This document shows positions 8,782-17,266 of a stretch of DNA of 38,592 nucleotides, piece by piece. The DNA comes from CAYLPU01 sp964385635 (lineage in GTDB: Bacteria > Chloroflexota > Anaerolineae > B4-G1), in contig CAYLPU010000046.1 of assembly GCA_964385635.1 (NCBI GenBank), positions 1 to 38,592 on the forward strand, read 5' to 3'. The notes beneath the pieces were generated by a model. The model had not been told where the DNA came from. It saw only the letters and a program-made list of their open reading frames with translations, and ran no database searches. Position 1 is the first letter of the stretch. Each line of letters starts with the position of its first letter. Made by a program: the position numbers and the translations under genes.

Positions 8782-9828
8782 ATGAGCGACACGATGCGTG
8801 CAGCGATGTATTATGGTCCAAAGGATCTCCGCATCGAGGAAATATCGGTGCCGGAGGCCGGCCCGACCGACATCCTGGTAAAAGTGCGCGCCGCTACCAC
8901 TTGTGGCACTGACGTGAAGACTTACTTCCGCGGCCATCCCAACATGGTCCCACCCTCCCGCTATGGGCACGAGATGGGCGGGGATATAGTGGCCGTAGGG
9001 AAGGATGTGGTTGGATTCCATGAAGGGATGCGGGTTGCCACCGGCAACACGGGACCGTGCGGCGATTGTTATTTCTGCAAGCGGGGGCAGCCCAATCTCT
9101 GCGAGTTTCAGCGCACACACCTGTTGAATGGCAGTTACGCCGAATACCTTTTGATCCCCCAGTATATCTGGCGGCAGAACATGTTCGAGATTCCCAAACA
9201 TGTCTCCTACGCCGCCGCAGCGCTGGTGGAGCCACTCTCCTGTGCTCTCTACGGTATCGAGGAATCGAATATCCGCATGGGTGACATTGTAGTCATCATC
9301 GGCGCGGGGCCCATCGGGCTCTTCTTCATCCAACTGGCCAATCTGCAAGGCGCGCGGGTCATTGCCTGCGAGATCTCCGAGAAGCGCTTGGCCATGGCCA
9401 AGCAGTTGGGAGCGGATGAGGTGGTCGGTGTTGCCGACCGGGACGAACAGATCAAGGCTGTCCGCGCTCTGACCCCCGAGGGCCGGGGGGTGGATGTGGC
9501 GATAGATGCCACCGGCATACCCGAGGTATGGGAAGCAGCGATCGAGATGGTGCGTAAGGGTGGCTTGTTCAACGCCTTTGGCGGTGCGCCTCGAGGCACC
9601 AAGATAACGGTGGACACGTATCTTTTACACTACTGCCACCTGACCATCAAGGGCGTCTACAACACCACGCCCCGGCATGCTGAGGTGGCGATGGGGCTGA
9701 TTGCGCAAGGTCAGATCAACACCGATTTGATCATCTCCGCCGAGTGGCCGCTGGATCGGCTGGTCGAAGCATTGGAGAAGCAGAAAGCCGGCGAAGTGAT
9801 CAAAGTGGCCATTCGACCCGACATCTAG
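8782..9828 (+). CDS. Zinc-dependent medium-chain alcohol/polyol-phosphate dehydrogenase
   Basis: An NAD(P)-dependent MDR dehydrogenase of 348 aa, GatD/sorbitol-dehydrogenase-like. Catalytic-zinc residues are seen in ATTCGTD and RYGHEMGG, the structural-zinc cysteines in CGDCYFCKRGQPNLC, and the nucleotide fold in GAGPIG. ATG 8782 is chosen because AAGGAGC sits 6-8 bases upstream. The longer frame from 8749 overlaps the aldolase stop and has no ribosome-binding site. Between the aldolase and the PTS EIIB gene, its likely role is oxidation of the imported polyol phosphate to a ketose phosphate. A second, different MDR enzyme is at 12211-13254. Confidence 0.9.
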   Translation: MSDTMRAAMYYGPKDLRIEEISVPEAGPTDILVKVRAATTCGTDVKTYFRGHPNMVPPSRYGHEMGGDIVAVGKDVVGFHEGMRVATGNTGPCGDCYFCKRGQPNLCEFQRTHLLNGSYAEYLLIPQYIWRQNMFEIPKHVSYAAAALVEPLSCALYGIEESNIRMGDIVVIIGAGPIGLFFIQLANLQGARVIACEISEKRLAMAKQLGADEVVGVADRDEQIKAVRALTPEGRGVDVAIDATGIPEVWEAAIEMVRKGGLFNAFGGAPRGTKITVDTYLLHYCHLTIKGVYNTTPRHAEVAMGLIAQGQINTDLIISAEWPLDRLVEALEKQKAGEVIKVAIRPDI

Positions 9829-9878
9829 GCTGGTATGCTGCCTGATAAGGGAAGGAAGGAGCGGCTTGGGCAAGTGAG

Positions 9879-10172
9879 ATGAAGAAGAAGAAGTACGTTG
9901 TCGTCGCCTGTGGGAGTGGCATCGCGACCTCTAATATGGTCGCTGGCGAGATTCGGGACATGTGCGAAGCGCACCGCATCAAGATCTACCTACACACCTG
10001 CACCATTTTGGAACTACCCTTCGTGGCCGACGATGCAGATCTGATTGTAACGACCTCCAAGTACCAACGCGATGTGGGGACGCCTGTTGTCAACGGCGTT
10101 CCTTTGTTGACCGGCATAGGAAAGGAAAAGGCTCTCCAAGAGATCCTGGCCATTCTCAGCGCTGAAGAATAA
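9879..10172 (+). CDS. gatB: PTS EIIB component, galactitol type
   Basis: A 97-aa cytosolic EIIB of the lactose/galactitol-type fold. Phospho-acceptor Cys11 sits in the loop VVACGSGIATSN at the end of the first strand. It receives phosphate from EIIA and passes it to the sugar held by EIIC. It follows the dehydrogenase by 50 bp. The EIIA partner is not next to it but at 11736-12203 on the opposite strand. Substrate cannot be told from EIIB alone. Confidence 0.92.
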   Translation: MKKKKYVVVACGSGIATSNMVAGEIRDMCEAHRIKIYLHTCTILELPFVADDADLIVTTSKYQRDVGTPVVNGVPLLTGIGKEKALQEILAILSAEE

Positions 10173-10284
10173 CCCAAGGGGGGTGATGTCTATCGAATGA
10201 TTCGGCGGGTCAGATCGTGTCATTGTTTTCCTGGCCCCAAAATTACGTGAGGGGCCAATCACACTCGAGAGGAGGAATCTCACA

Positions 10285-11625
10285 ATGGATCTTGGAGCTC
10301 TCTATCAAGCGATTCTCGGTCTGGGGACCAACGTTCTGCTTCCCATCATAGTCTTCCTGATAGCGTTGGGCTTCGGAGTCAAGGCCAGCAGGGCCTTCCG
10401 TGCAGGAGTGTTGATCGCCATTGGCTTCATCGGCTTGTGGGCGGTCATGGGCCTGATGTTCACAAACATCCCCGGCCCGGTGAGCGTGGTGACCGAGGCG
10501 ATGGGCTTTAGGCAGACAATCATTGACGTGGACTGGCCGATGACCGGTGCACTGGCCTGGGCATCGCCCTACGTCGCGTTCATGCTTCCCTTGGCCATCC
10601 TGCTCAACCTGGGGCTGCTGTGGGTCGGATTCACCAAGACGCTCAATGTTGATGTCTGGAACATGTTCCACTTCATGTTCCGTGGTGGCATGGCTTACGC
10701 CATCATGCTGATGGCAGGTGTTAACAACACGGTAGCCTTCATCAGCGGGCTCATCCTGGGGCTGCTGTCGGAGGTGCTTGTGCTAAAGGTTGCCGACTGG
10801 ACTGCGCCCTGGGTTGAGGAACATCTGGGCCTGAAGGGCATCTCCTTCCCTACTATGTCGGTCATCTCCATGGCCATCATCGGCTGGGTAACTAACTGGG
10901 CGATCGAAAAGATCCCGAGGGTCCGCGACTGGAACCCGACCTTCGAGACCATACAGGAGCGGTTCGGCCTGCTGGGCCAGCCGATCGTCCTGGGCCTCAT
11001 CTTGGGCAGCCTCCTGCAGTTAGTGGCCAACCTGATCCAGATCAGCCAAGGAACCTTGGAGACAAGTCTCAATACCATCCTTGGCGGCCCGCTCAACACA
11101 GGCATGATACTCGCCGGGGTGATGTTCCTGGTGCCACGCATGGTGGGTGTGCTCTTGGAGGGCCTGCGCCCGATCGCCGACGGTGCCCGCGAGTGGATGC
11201 AGAAGCGGTTCGAGGGCCGTGACATCTACATCGGCATGGACTTTGCTCTCGGCCTGGGCGACCCAGGGGTAATCACGGTCGGTATGTTCATCATTGTGTT
11301 CACCCTGATCCTCATCCCTGTCCCCGGCAACTCATTCCTGCCCCTGCTCTTCATCGGTGGCACAGCCTTCTCAGCGATCATGCCGGTGATTATGTGCAAG
11401 GGGAACCTCTTCCGCGCCAGCGTGGCCAGTTTCATCGTGGTGTGGTCCAAGCTACTCACAGCCACTTTCGCAGCGGCGGCCTTCACCTACTGGGCCAACA
11501 CGGTGGGAACGCTTCCGGCCAATATCCCTGCGGGGGCGCTGATATCTTCTGCCGTCGGCGCTGGCGAGTGGGACATCTTAATCACCTCCTTCCTGCCCGC
11601 ATGGCTCCTGACGCTGATCTTCTAG
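10285..11625 (+). CDS. gatC: PTS EIIC permease, galactitol type
   Basis: A 446-aa polytopic membrane permease of the EIIC-galactitol family, with about ten or more hydrophobic segments spread along the chain and an internal hydrophilic stretch (about 220-230). It translocates a polyol or sugar while EIIB phosphorylates it. GAGGAGG lies 8-10 bases before ATG 10285. It is the last gene of the plus-strand operon and ends 53 bp before the strong inverted repeat at 11678. The name gatC reflects the family; the real substrate could be galactitol or another polyol/pentitol. Confidence 0.92.
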   Translation: MDLGALYQAILGLGTNVLLPIIVFLIALGFGVKASRAFRAGVLIAIGFIGLWAVMGLMFTNIPGPVSVVTEAMGFRQTIIDVDWPMTGALAWASPYVAFMLPLAILLNLGLLWVGFTKTLNVDVWNMFHFMFRGGMAYAIMLMAGVNNTVAFISGLILGLLSEVLVLKVADWTAPWVEEHLGLKGISFPTMSVISMAIIGWVTNWAIEKIPRVRDWNPTFETIQERFGLLGQPIVLGLILGSLLQLVANLIQISQGTLETSLNTILGGPLNTGMILAGVMFLVPRMVGVLLEGLRPIADGAREWMQKRFEGRDIYIGMDFALGLGDPGVITVGMFIIVFTLILIPVPGNSFLPLLFIGGTAFSAIMPVIMCKGNLFRASVASFIVVWSKLLTATFAAAAFTYWANTVGTLPANIPAGALISSAVGAGEWDILITSFLPAWLLTLIF

Positions 11626-11677
11626 GCAACAGGATCGGAGAGAAGCACTAAACAGACCTCACACCTGGGCAAGAAAC

Positions 11678-11711
11678 GAATGAACGCCAGTACTGGTACT
11701 GGCGTTCATTC
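11678..11711. terminator. Bidirectional hairpin terminator between convergent operons
   Basis: A perfect 16-bp inverted repeat (GAATGAACGCCAGTAC / GTACTGGCGTTCATTC) with a 2-base centre, midway between the gatC stop (11625) and the EIIA stop (11736). On the minus strand it is followed by GTTTCTT, a partial U-tract. On the plus strand the tail is AATCTATAA. It probably ends transcription from both sides. Confidence 0.8.
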
Positions 11712-11735
11712 AATCTATAAGGGATGTCCCCTCAC

Positions 11736-12203
11736 CTAGTTTTCCAGCCTGATCCGTAAGAGTTCAACCACCTCCTGTGACTGTGTGGAGGCCTTCAGGT
11801 CAGCCAGCAGCTTCTGATCCTGGAACATAGTGCAGGCTTTCTGTAGAAAAGGGACCACCGCCTTCGGGTCTTGAATAGCCAGCACCATCACCAGATCCAC
11901 ATCCAGAGAGGTCTCCGGCTCTCCCATCTGATGAAACTTGACCGGCTCGGCCAATACTCCCACCGCTATCGCTGACTGCAGTACGTGGACTGAATCGGCA
12001 TGGGGAATGGCCACGTTTATCTCACCAGTAGGCAGGCCGGTGGGAAAGGTGCTTTCCCGCTCCAAGACCGCTGCCTGAAAACTCTTCTTCACGTACCCGC
12101 CTCGCTCGAGAAGAGTGGCCAGGAAACAGATTGCTGCCTCACGGTCAGCGGCCTCAAGTCCGACCTTGACCAGTTCCAGATTCAGCATTGGGTTGTCACC
12201 CAT
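11736..12203 (-). CDS. gatA: PTS EIIA component (GatA/fructose-mannitol EIIA fold)
   Basis: A 155-aa EIIA of the PtsN/GatA fold with phospho-acceptor His68 in NVAIPHADS. It would take phosphate from HPr and pass it to EIIB at 9879. I choose ATG 12203 because AGAGGAAAG lies directly upstream. A start at 12218 would overlap the dehydrogenase stop by 8 bases, and ATG 12188 is also possible. It is last in the minus-strand operon that starts with AOR, convergent with its EIIB/EIIC partners. PtsN-like regulatory function is possible, but the galactitol-type EIIB/EIIC nearby that lack an EIIA argue for transport. Confidence 0.88.
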   Translation of the reverse strand: MGDNPMLNLELVKVGLEAADREAAICFLATLLERGGYVKKSFQAAVLERESTFPTGLPTGEINVAIPHADSVHVLQSAIAVGVLAEPVKFHQMGEPETSLDVDLVMVLAIQDPKAVVPFLQKACTMFQDQKLLADLKASTQSQEVVELLRIRLEN

Positions 12204-12210
12204 CTTTCCT

Positions 12211-13254
12211 CTATCCATCCGGCATCAAGACCACTTTCAGTCCCTCCCTTTTCGTAACCAGATCGAAGGCCTCCTGCCAGCGACTCAAGGGAAAGCGATG
12301 ACTGACCATAGCCTCGACAGTCTGTGCTGCGCGGGGTAAGAGCTGCAGGGCCTTGCGCCAGGAGCTAGGTATACTCGATTTGGAGCCAGTCAGAACTAAC
12401 TCTCGACGCAGCAGGGCAGTCTGGGTGTCCAAGAGGAGCGGTTCATCTATTTCCCCCAGAACTACCAACCGGCCGCCAGCACGCAGCAGGGTCAGGCCCA
12501 TCTCCACTGCCAGCAGCTTTCCGGTACATTCGAAAACTGCGTCAGCACCTGAATCGAACCGTCTTGTTATCGAGTCCAGGAAGTCAGGTGCTCGCACGTC
12601 GAATGTTTCAGCCAGTCTCCATTGCTCGGCGAACTCCAACCGGGGTCGGCTATGGGCTGTGCCTACCAGCAGGCTCCGCGCACCTGTGGCCGAGGCAACC
12701 AGCGCCGTCATCAGCCCCATTGGGCCTGGACCGAATATCACCACCGTTTCCCCGAGACTCACACGGGCCCTCTCCAAGACAGCGTGGACAGCGCAGGCCA
12801 GGGGCTCGGTCACGGCCCCCACCAAAGTGCTTACCCCCTTGGGCAGTGCATGCACGCTCTCCCGCCGCACCACCGTATAGGGGGCAAAGAAACCATCAGC
12901 CCCAGAACCTAGCCCCTTACGCTCTGGGCAAAGGTTAAGCTCGCCACGTTTGCAGAACTGACAGCGGCCGCAGACCGAGTGGGTTGTCTCAGCCACGACC
13001 GCTTGCCCGAGCTCCAGATCGTGGACTCCTTCCCCCAGGGCAACCACCCGACCAGCGCCCTCATGGCCCAACACGACTGGCGGCTGCACGCGCGAGTATG
13101 GGCCTAGATCCCGTCTGTATACCTCCAGATCGGAGCCGCACACGCCAGCCGCCTCCACAGCAATGAGAACCTGACCAGGCCCTGGCTGGGGCTGCGGTAC
13201 TTCACGCAACTGGGTATCCTCTCGTAGACGGCTTACCCGCATAAGAGCCTGCAC
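12211..13254 (-). CDS. Zinc-dependent medium-chain alcohol dehydrogenase (second copy)
   Basis: A 347-aa MDR enzyme with catalytic zinc in AAGVCGSD and VVLGHEGAG, structural zinc in CGRCQFCKRGELNLC, and nucleotide-binding GPGPMG. It is diverged from the plus-strand dehydrogenase at 8782, so it is unlikely to be a recent duplicate. The start is GTG 13254, with GGGGGAG 5 bases upstream; an in-frame ATG lies four codons later. It abuts the EIIA gene and therefore probably shares its transcript. Two dehydrogenases beside one PTS suggest two oxidation steps, or two substrates or stereochemistries. Confidence 0.9.
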   Translation of the reverse strand: MQALMRVSRLREDTQLREVPQPQPGPGQVLIAVEAAGVCGSDLEVYRRDLGPYSRVQPPVVLGHEGAGRVVALGEGVHDLELGQAVVAETTHSVCGRCQFCKRGELNLCPERKGLGSGADGFFAPYTVVRRESVHALPKGVSTLVGAVTEPLACAVHAVLERARVSLGETVVIFGPGPMGLMTALVASATGARSLLVGTAHSRPRLEFAEQWRLAETFDVRAPDFLDSITRRFDSGADAVFECTGKLLAVEMGLTLLRAGGRLVVLGEIDEPLLLDTQTALLRRELVLTGSKSSIPSSWRKALQLLPRAAQTVEAMVSHRFPLSRWQEAFDLVTKREGLKVVLMPDG

Positions 13255-13362
13255 GCTACTCCCCCTGGAGGCAAAGAAGATAATTTCGTGTCAGCGGACG
13301 TTGCATTAGCGAAACTCACAAGCCAGAGACCTGCGGTGCATGTTGTGCACATGTGAGCCACC
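13255..13362. other. Gap with small palindromes between the iclR-type gene and the dehydrogenase
   Basis: 108 bp containing GTGCA-TGTTG-TGCAC near 13337-13351, nested in CTCACA...TGTGAG. It could be a regulator-binding site or an attenuating hairpin inside the operon. The downstream dehydrogenase's Shine-Dalgarno is also here. Confidence 0.4.
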
Positions 13363-14145
13363 TCAGCCCTCGCGATAGCCCAACTTGGCGCTGATCCGCG
13401 CTGCGCCCGCAGCGATCAGTTGCTCCCAACGCCGGACGTTCTCCAGAGTCGCGCGGGCTGTGGGAGCAGCTATGCTCACCGCGCCAACGACATCACCGCC
13501 GTAGTCAAAGATTGGACTGGCCACCGCAAACACGCCCAACGTGGACTCTTCCCGGTCGTATGCAAGCCGGACAACTCGCGCCTCGTCAAGCACATCCAGC
13601 AACTCTGTCCGGGTGGTAACCGCATTGTGGGTAGCTGGAGAAAATCCCTCTGACGAATACAATCGAGTAAGCTCTTGCTCGTTCAGGCCTGCAAGAAGAC
13701 ACTTGCCCAGCGCCGTGGCGTGCGCCGGAAGACGAGTACCCACTGGGTTGACCACCCTTACCACCTGGCTAGAGACTTTCTTATGGATGAAGACCACGTC
13801 CCTGCCATCCAACACCGCCAGGCTCACACTCTCACCCGAACCCTGGCTGAGTTCGGCAAGCTCGGCATCCGCTACCTCGACGAGATCTATCCCTTCTTGC
13901 TTGTGACGACCCAGGGCTATGATCGCCGGGCCTAATTGATACGAGAGGGTTGTCTCGTCCTTCTCCAGATAGTCCCGGGAAGCCAGGGTATGCACCAGGG
14001 AGTGCAGGCTGCTCGCAGGGACGCCCAGCTTGCGCCTCATTTCGGTGAGAGTCAAAGGGTGGCCCTCCTTGTGCAACAGCTCGAAGATATCTAGTACGCG
14101 CGCGGCTGACTTCACTCCCCGTAGCTTATTCACCGATCCTCCCAT
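13363..14145 (-). CDS. IclR-family transcriptional regulator
   Basis: A 260-aa DNA-binding regulator. The N-terminal winged helix-turn-helix spans about residues 10-70 (ARVLDIFELLH, LTLTEMRRKLGVPASSLHSLVHTL). The IclR ligand-binding domain follows (VGTRLPAHATALGKCLLAG, ATHNAVTTRTELLDVLDEAR, GVFAVASPIFDYGGDVVGAVSIAAP). Its ATG lies 3 bases after the DUF6282 stop, behind GGAG and GAAGG. It sits inside the operon it may control. A shared half-site GAATAG/CTATTC just downstream of both the AOR and aldolase promoters is a candidate target (inference). The effector is unknown; IclR proteins often sense small acids or aromatic intermediates. Confidence 0.93.
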   Translation of the reverse strand: MGGSVNKLRGVKSAARVLDIFELLHKEGHPLTLTEMRRKLGVPASSLHSLVHTLASRDYLEKDETTLSYQLGPAIIALGRHKQEGIDLVEVADAELAELSQGSGESVSLAVLDGRDVVFIHKKVSSQVVRVVNPVGTRLPAHATALGKCLLAGLNEQELTRLYSSEGFSPATHNAVTTRTELLDVLDEARVVRLAYDREESTLGVFAVASPIFDYGGDVVGAVSIAAPTARATLENVRRWEQLIAAGAARISAKLGYREG

Positions 14146-14148
14146 CCT

Positions 14149-15024
14149 TCAATTCTCCAGGAACACAGTAGGGTTTGCTATGGTCATCCGGTCTAGATCA
14201 TCGCTGCTTATACCTCTCTCCAGCAACCCTTGTAGGAAGACCCGAAGACCCTCAGCAGGCATAGGATTGTGGGTCTGACCTCCATCGCTCACCATTATAC
14301 AACGTGATGCGCCTAGTCTGTGGACCGCCTCAGCCACCTGGTCTACAGTGGCATACTGCCACATAGGGGAAACTGTACAGAATCCAAACTCGGCGTACGC
14401 GCCCAGAGCGACGAGTTGTCCAGTCTCCTCCAGAGTGAGCGCGGGGACCTTGAAAAAGGGATGGGTTATCATCAATTTCTCGGCGCCCGCCTCCCGCGCT
14501 GCCTTCAGCAGGGCGTATGATTCCGGAAAAGATAGATGACAGGTTGCGATGGCGGCTGAGTGCTCCACCGCCAGTTCAATCACCTGTCGCACCTCTTCGA
14601 TCAACTCTCCATCGCGCAATATGGAGATGCCTTGCTTGCCCTCTCCTTCCCGCCCCGAGCTCTGCACATCGTAGACGCCTGTGCGGCCCCCGTGCTTCTG
14701 GGCATGGAAGGCACTGTCAATCGTGGGCATCCACACGAACCGCCCGCCCAGCCGCAGGCAGGCCTCCACCGCAGCGGGATTTATGCCACCGACGTAGGAG
14801 TTGAGCACGATGCCGCCATATATATCCAGTCGAGGGAACTCGTTTCGTAAGAGATAGACACGGCTGGCGGTGCTCTCATGGTGACATTTAAGCACGATGC
14901 CCTTCATCCTCGCCTCAGCCGCCGCCTGGGCCACTTTGCGATCATCCGCGATTCGTGGGAAGAGACAGGGATGGGTATGGATATGCAGGTCGATCCGACC
15001 TTCCATCGAGACCAACTCGCTCAT
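14149..15024 (-). CDS. DUF6282-like metal-dependent hydrolase (PHP/amidohydrolase type)
   Basis: A 291-codon frame whose protein starts MSELVSMEGRIDLHIHTHP. The HxHxH-like metal motif DLHIHTHP near residue 15 and later LKCHHEST, ATCHLSF, MITHPFF and SDGGQTHNP are consistent with a TIM-barrel metallohydrolase of the DUF6282 group, whose reaction is not established. ATG 15024 is chosen because GGAG lies 8 bases upstream and it begins 5 bases after the preceding stop. The longer frame to 15090 overlaps the DHOD-like gene and is rejected. Within this operon it could hydrolyse a lactone or cyclic amide intermediate, but that is speculation. Confidence 0.75.
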   Translation of the reverse strand: MSELVSMEGRIDLHIHTHPCLFPRIADDRKVAQAAAEARMKGIVLKCHHESTASRVYLLRNEFPRLDIYGGIVLNSYVGGINPAAVEACLRLGGRFVWMPTIDSAFHAQKHGGRTGVYDVQSSGREGEGKQGISILRDGELIEEVRQVIELAVEHSAAIATCHLSFPESYALLKAAREAGAEKLMITHPFFKVPALTLEETGQLVALGAYAEFGFCTVSPMWQYATVDQVAEAVHRLGASRCIMVSDGGQTHNPMPAEGLRVFLQGLLERGISSDDLDRMTIANPTVFLEN

Positions 15025-15029
15025 AGCAC

Positions 15030-16181
15030 TTACTCCAAACTCAATGCCCGTTGGGGGCAGAGCAACACACAGAGTCCGCATCCATCGCATCTATCTGTGT
15101 CGACTTGCAGCGTTTCATCCAACGCCAGCGCATCATAGAAACAGGAGCCCACACACAGCCCGCAGGCGGTGCATCTCTCGTGGTCCACTTCCGCTACCAG
15201 TTTCGGTTCCTGGGCCAGTTGCTCGACAGTCGTGACGTAAGGTAAAGCCAAGCCGCGGAAGTCATCCAGGGACGAGTAGCCCTGCTCGTCCATAAACCTG
15301 TGCAGGCCATCCACCAGCCTGCCGATGATACCCCAGCCTTGCCACATCACACCGGTGGCCACTTGGACTGCCTGGGCGCCGATCATAATGTATTCCACCA
15401 CATCCTGCCACTTGGTGATGCCACCCACCGCGCAGACTGGCAGGTCGCAGGCCTGTTTGACCTCGATCACCAGCCGCTGGGTGATGGGCTTAATAGCCGG
15501 TCCCGAATAACCGCCAAAAGCTCGCAGCCGTGGAAGACCAGTGTAGATATCCACTCCTGCGAAGGAGCGCACCGAGTTCGCTACGGTGAGCCCGTCGGCG
15601 CCAGCCTCCCGACAGGCGACGGCCACCGCTCCAATATCGGCGATGTTGGGGGTCATCTTGACAGAGAGCGGCAACTTGGTGGCAGCCTTCACAGCTCTCA
15701 CCTGAGCGTAGGTCTTGGTGGGATCCTTGCCGATATGCATACCCACTGAGCAAGCAGGCATAGGACAGGAGACGTTGAGCTCCAACAGGTCAACCTGGCC
15801 GGTGGCCTCCACCCACGCAGCCAGTTCACCAGTCTCCGCCGGGCTGGGGAGAGCTAGAATAGAGGCGATGACCACCGCGCCACTATCTTTGGCCACCGCC
15901 AAGTCATAGTTGATCCAGTCCTCCACGGTCTTCGTGGTGAAGAGCTCCAGGTTGACCATGCCGACCCGTTTGCCGTTCACCTCTACGAAAGCCAGACGAC
16001 CGTTGCGCGGGTGTGCGGCCCATTCAGCCGGCGGGCCTATGGTCTTGCACACCACAGCCCCAACACCGGCCGCCTCTGCATCAGCCAAGTGCTTGCCATC
16101 CCAACCGGGTGTGGCTGAGCCCAGAATGATTGGGTTGCGGAGCCTGACACCAGCGTAGTCAACGGAGAGGTTCCTGGTCAT
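15030..16181 (-). CDS. PreA-like dihydroorotate/dihydropyrimidine dehydrogenase-type protein with two [4Fe-4S] sites
   Basis: 383 aa. Residues 1-300 form the FMN-binding TIM barrel of the class 1 DHOD/PreA family (NPIILGSATPGWDG, LELNVSCPMP with Cys139 at the usual catalytic site, AVGGITKWQDVVEYIMIGAQAVQVAT). Residues 330-383 are a bacterial ferredoxin domain with Cys337/340/343/347 and Cys365/368/371/375. The family reduces or oxidises ring C=C bonds using iron-sulfur electron carriers. The start is ATG 16181; the long frame up to 16679 overlaps the next gene in another frame and is a shadow. No PreT/PyrK-like flavin partner is adjacent, so ferredoxin may be its direct partner, possibly the one used by AOR upstream. 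Substrate is unknown; pyrimidine degradation genes are absent. Confidence 0.88.
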   Translation of the reverse strand: MTRNLSVDYAGVRLRNPIILGSATPGWDGKHLADAEAAGVGAVVCKTIGPPAEWAAHPRNGRLAFVEVNGKRVGMVNLELFTTKTVEDWINYDLAVAKDSGAVVIASILALPSPAETGELAAWVEATGQVDLLELNVSCPMPACSVGMHIGKDPTKTYAQVRAVKAATKLPLSVKMTPNIADIGAVAVACREAGADGLTVANSVRSFAGVDIYTGLPRLRAFGGYSGPAIKPITQRLVIEVKQACDLPVCAVGGITKWQDVVEYIMIGAQAVQVATGVMWQGWGIIGRLVDGLHRFMDEQGYSSLDDFRGLALPYVTTVEQLAQEPKLVAEVDHERCTACGLCVGSCFYDALALDETLQVDTDRCDGCGLCVLLCPQRALSLE

Positions 16182-16261
16182 GTCTACGATGATCTCCCCT
16201 TCCTTATCGTTCTTGCGCCTGTCTAGCTCTCCTGCAAACTCCCAGATCCCCCTGCGCTCGT

Positions 16262-16966
16262 TCACATCAACTGCTCGCCGGTCAGTTGCCTTGTGCCACG
16301 GCCCTCCAGGACCGCGACTAGCTCTACCAGTGCCGCTGAGTTGCTGGTTACCACTGGCCGCTGGAAAGTCTGTTCCAGTTGCGATGCTGCTTCGATCCCT
16401 CGAAAGTTGGTGCACGATACAAACAGCGCATCGAACTCGACATCTGAGAGCGCCTGGATAGCGAAGGTTACTATCTCCTCTGGACTGACAGCCGCGATCT
16501 CGAAGTTCTCCGTTATCCCCAGCCCGCGAATGGCGACCACCTTCAGGCCCTCGCCTTCCAGGCTGGTGGCAATTCTTGCGTTTAGTTCTTCCACGTAGGG
16601 CGTGATCACTCCCACCCGTGCCGTGCCTACGCTGCGGAGTCTCTCTCTTACTGCAACGATGACACTGACGACCGGGCAACCACAGATCTTTCCTATCCTA
16701 TCACAAAGCTCTCGATCATACTCACGGCCACGTAGCGCCCCAGCACTGGTACAGCCAAACAACACAACTTCGGGTCGGGCGGTGGCTAGATCGGTAGCCA
16801 CGGGCAGGGCGTATCGGTCGAGCATCTCCGCCTCAGCCTCGGGGGTAGTCGCAATCAGCCGCATACGGGCGGTGTGCACAGTGCAATCCACAGGTAGATG
16901 CCGGTATAGATCCACTTCCAATACAGTATTGGACGACGGGACCAGCACTCCCACTCTATGACTCAA
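16262..16966 (-). CDS. Asp/Glu racemase-superfamily protein (maleate isomerase/arylmalonate decarboxylase-like)
   Basis: A 234-aa cofactor-free enzyme family member. The opening VGVLVPSSNTVLEVDLYRHLP is typical of the maleate cis-trans isomerase and AMDase groups. Two active-site cysteine motifs are present, LFGCTSAG near residue 72 and FVSCTNFRG near 187. It could isomerise or decarboxylate a dicarboxylic acid. The start is taken at TTG 16966 with GGAGGGGGG just upstream; a GTG four codons later is possible. It lies 20 bp after the MoaD-like gene and 80 bp before the DHOD-like gene, within the AOR operon. Confidence 0.85.
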   Translation of the reverse strand: MSHRVGVLVPSSNTVLEVDLYRHLPVDCTVHTARMRLIATTPEAEAEMLDRYALPVATDLATARPEVVLFGCTSAGALRGREYDRELCDRIGKICGCPVVSVIVAVRERLRSVGTARVGVITPYVEELNARIATSLEGEGLKVVAIRGLGITENFEIAAVSPEEIVTFAIQALSDVEFDALFVSCTNFRGIEAASQLEQTFQRPVVTSNSAALVELVAVLEGRGTRQLTGEQLM

Positions 16967-16986
16967 GCCCCCCTCCCCAAGAAAAG

Positions 16987-17265
16987 CTAGCCCCCGACAA
17001 TCAGGGGGATGAAAGTAACCGTATCGCCATCTGCCAGGACAGTCTTTTGTCCCTGAAGGGTGAAGTGATCGCGGCCATTGATTAGCACTCGCAGATGACC
17101 AAAGGGGCCCTGCTCACCGAGCAAGCGGAAGAGCCCCTCGCCACACCGAGATCTCAACAACGGAGACAACCCTCTCAGCTCTATTCCCTCCGGTAGCTCT
17201 AGCTCAATCTCTCTAGAGCCGACCATGGCCTTCAATCCGCCGTACAAGCGCAACCTTACCTTCAT
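16987..17265 (-). CDS. MoaD/ThiS-family small sulfur carrier
   Basis: A 92-aa beta-grasp protein ending in Gly-Gly (FIPLIVGG), the thiocarboxylate site of MoaD/ThiS proteins. The VNLRLYGGL-like start (KVRLRLYGGL) and VLADGDTVTFIP are family-typical. ATG 17265 lies one base after the AOR stop codon, so translation is coupled. MoaD-like genes beside AOR genes are a known arrangement, tied to the tungstopterin cofactor. Here it probably supplies dithiolene sulfur or serves the adjacent AOR. The open frame extends upstream to 17484, but that part is antisense-like shadow of the AOR gene. Confidence 0.88.
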   Translation of the reverse strand: MKVRLRLYGGLKAMVGSREIELELPEGIELRGLSPLLRSRCGEGLFRLLGEQGPFGHLRVLINGRDHFTLQGQKTVLADGDTVTFIPLIVGG

Positions 17266-17266
17266 T

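Noticed and set aside
16182..16679. N-terminal extension of the PreA-like frame
   Set aside because: It overlaps the AMDase-like gene in another frame and has no homology; the true start is ATG 16181.
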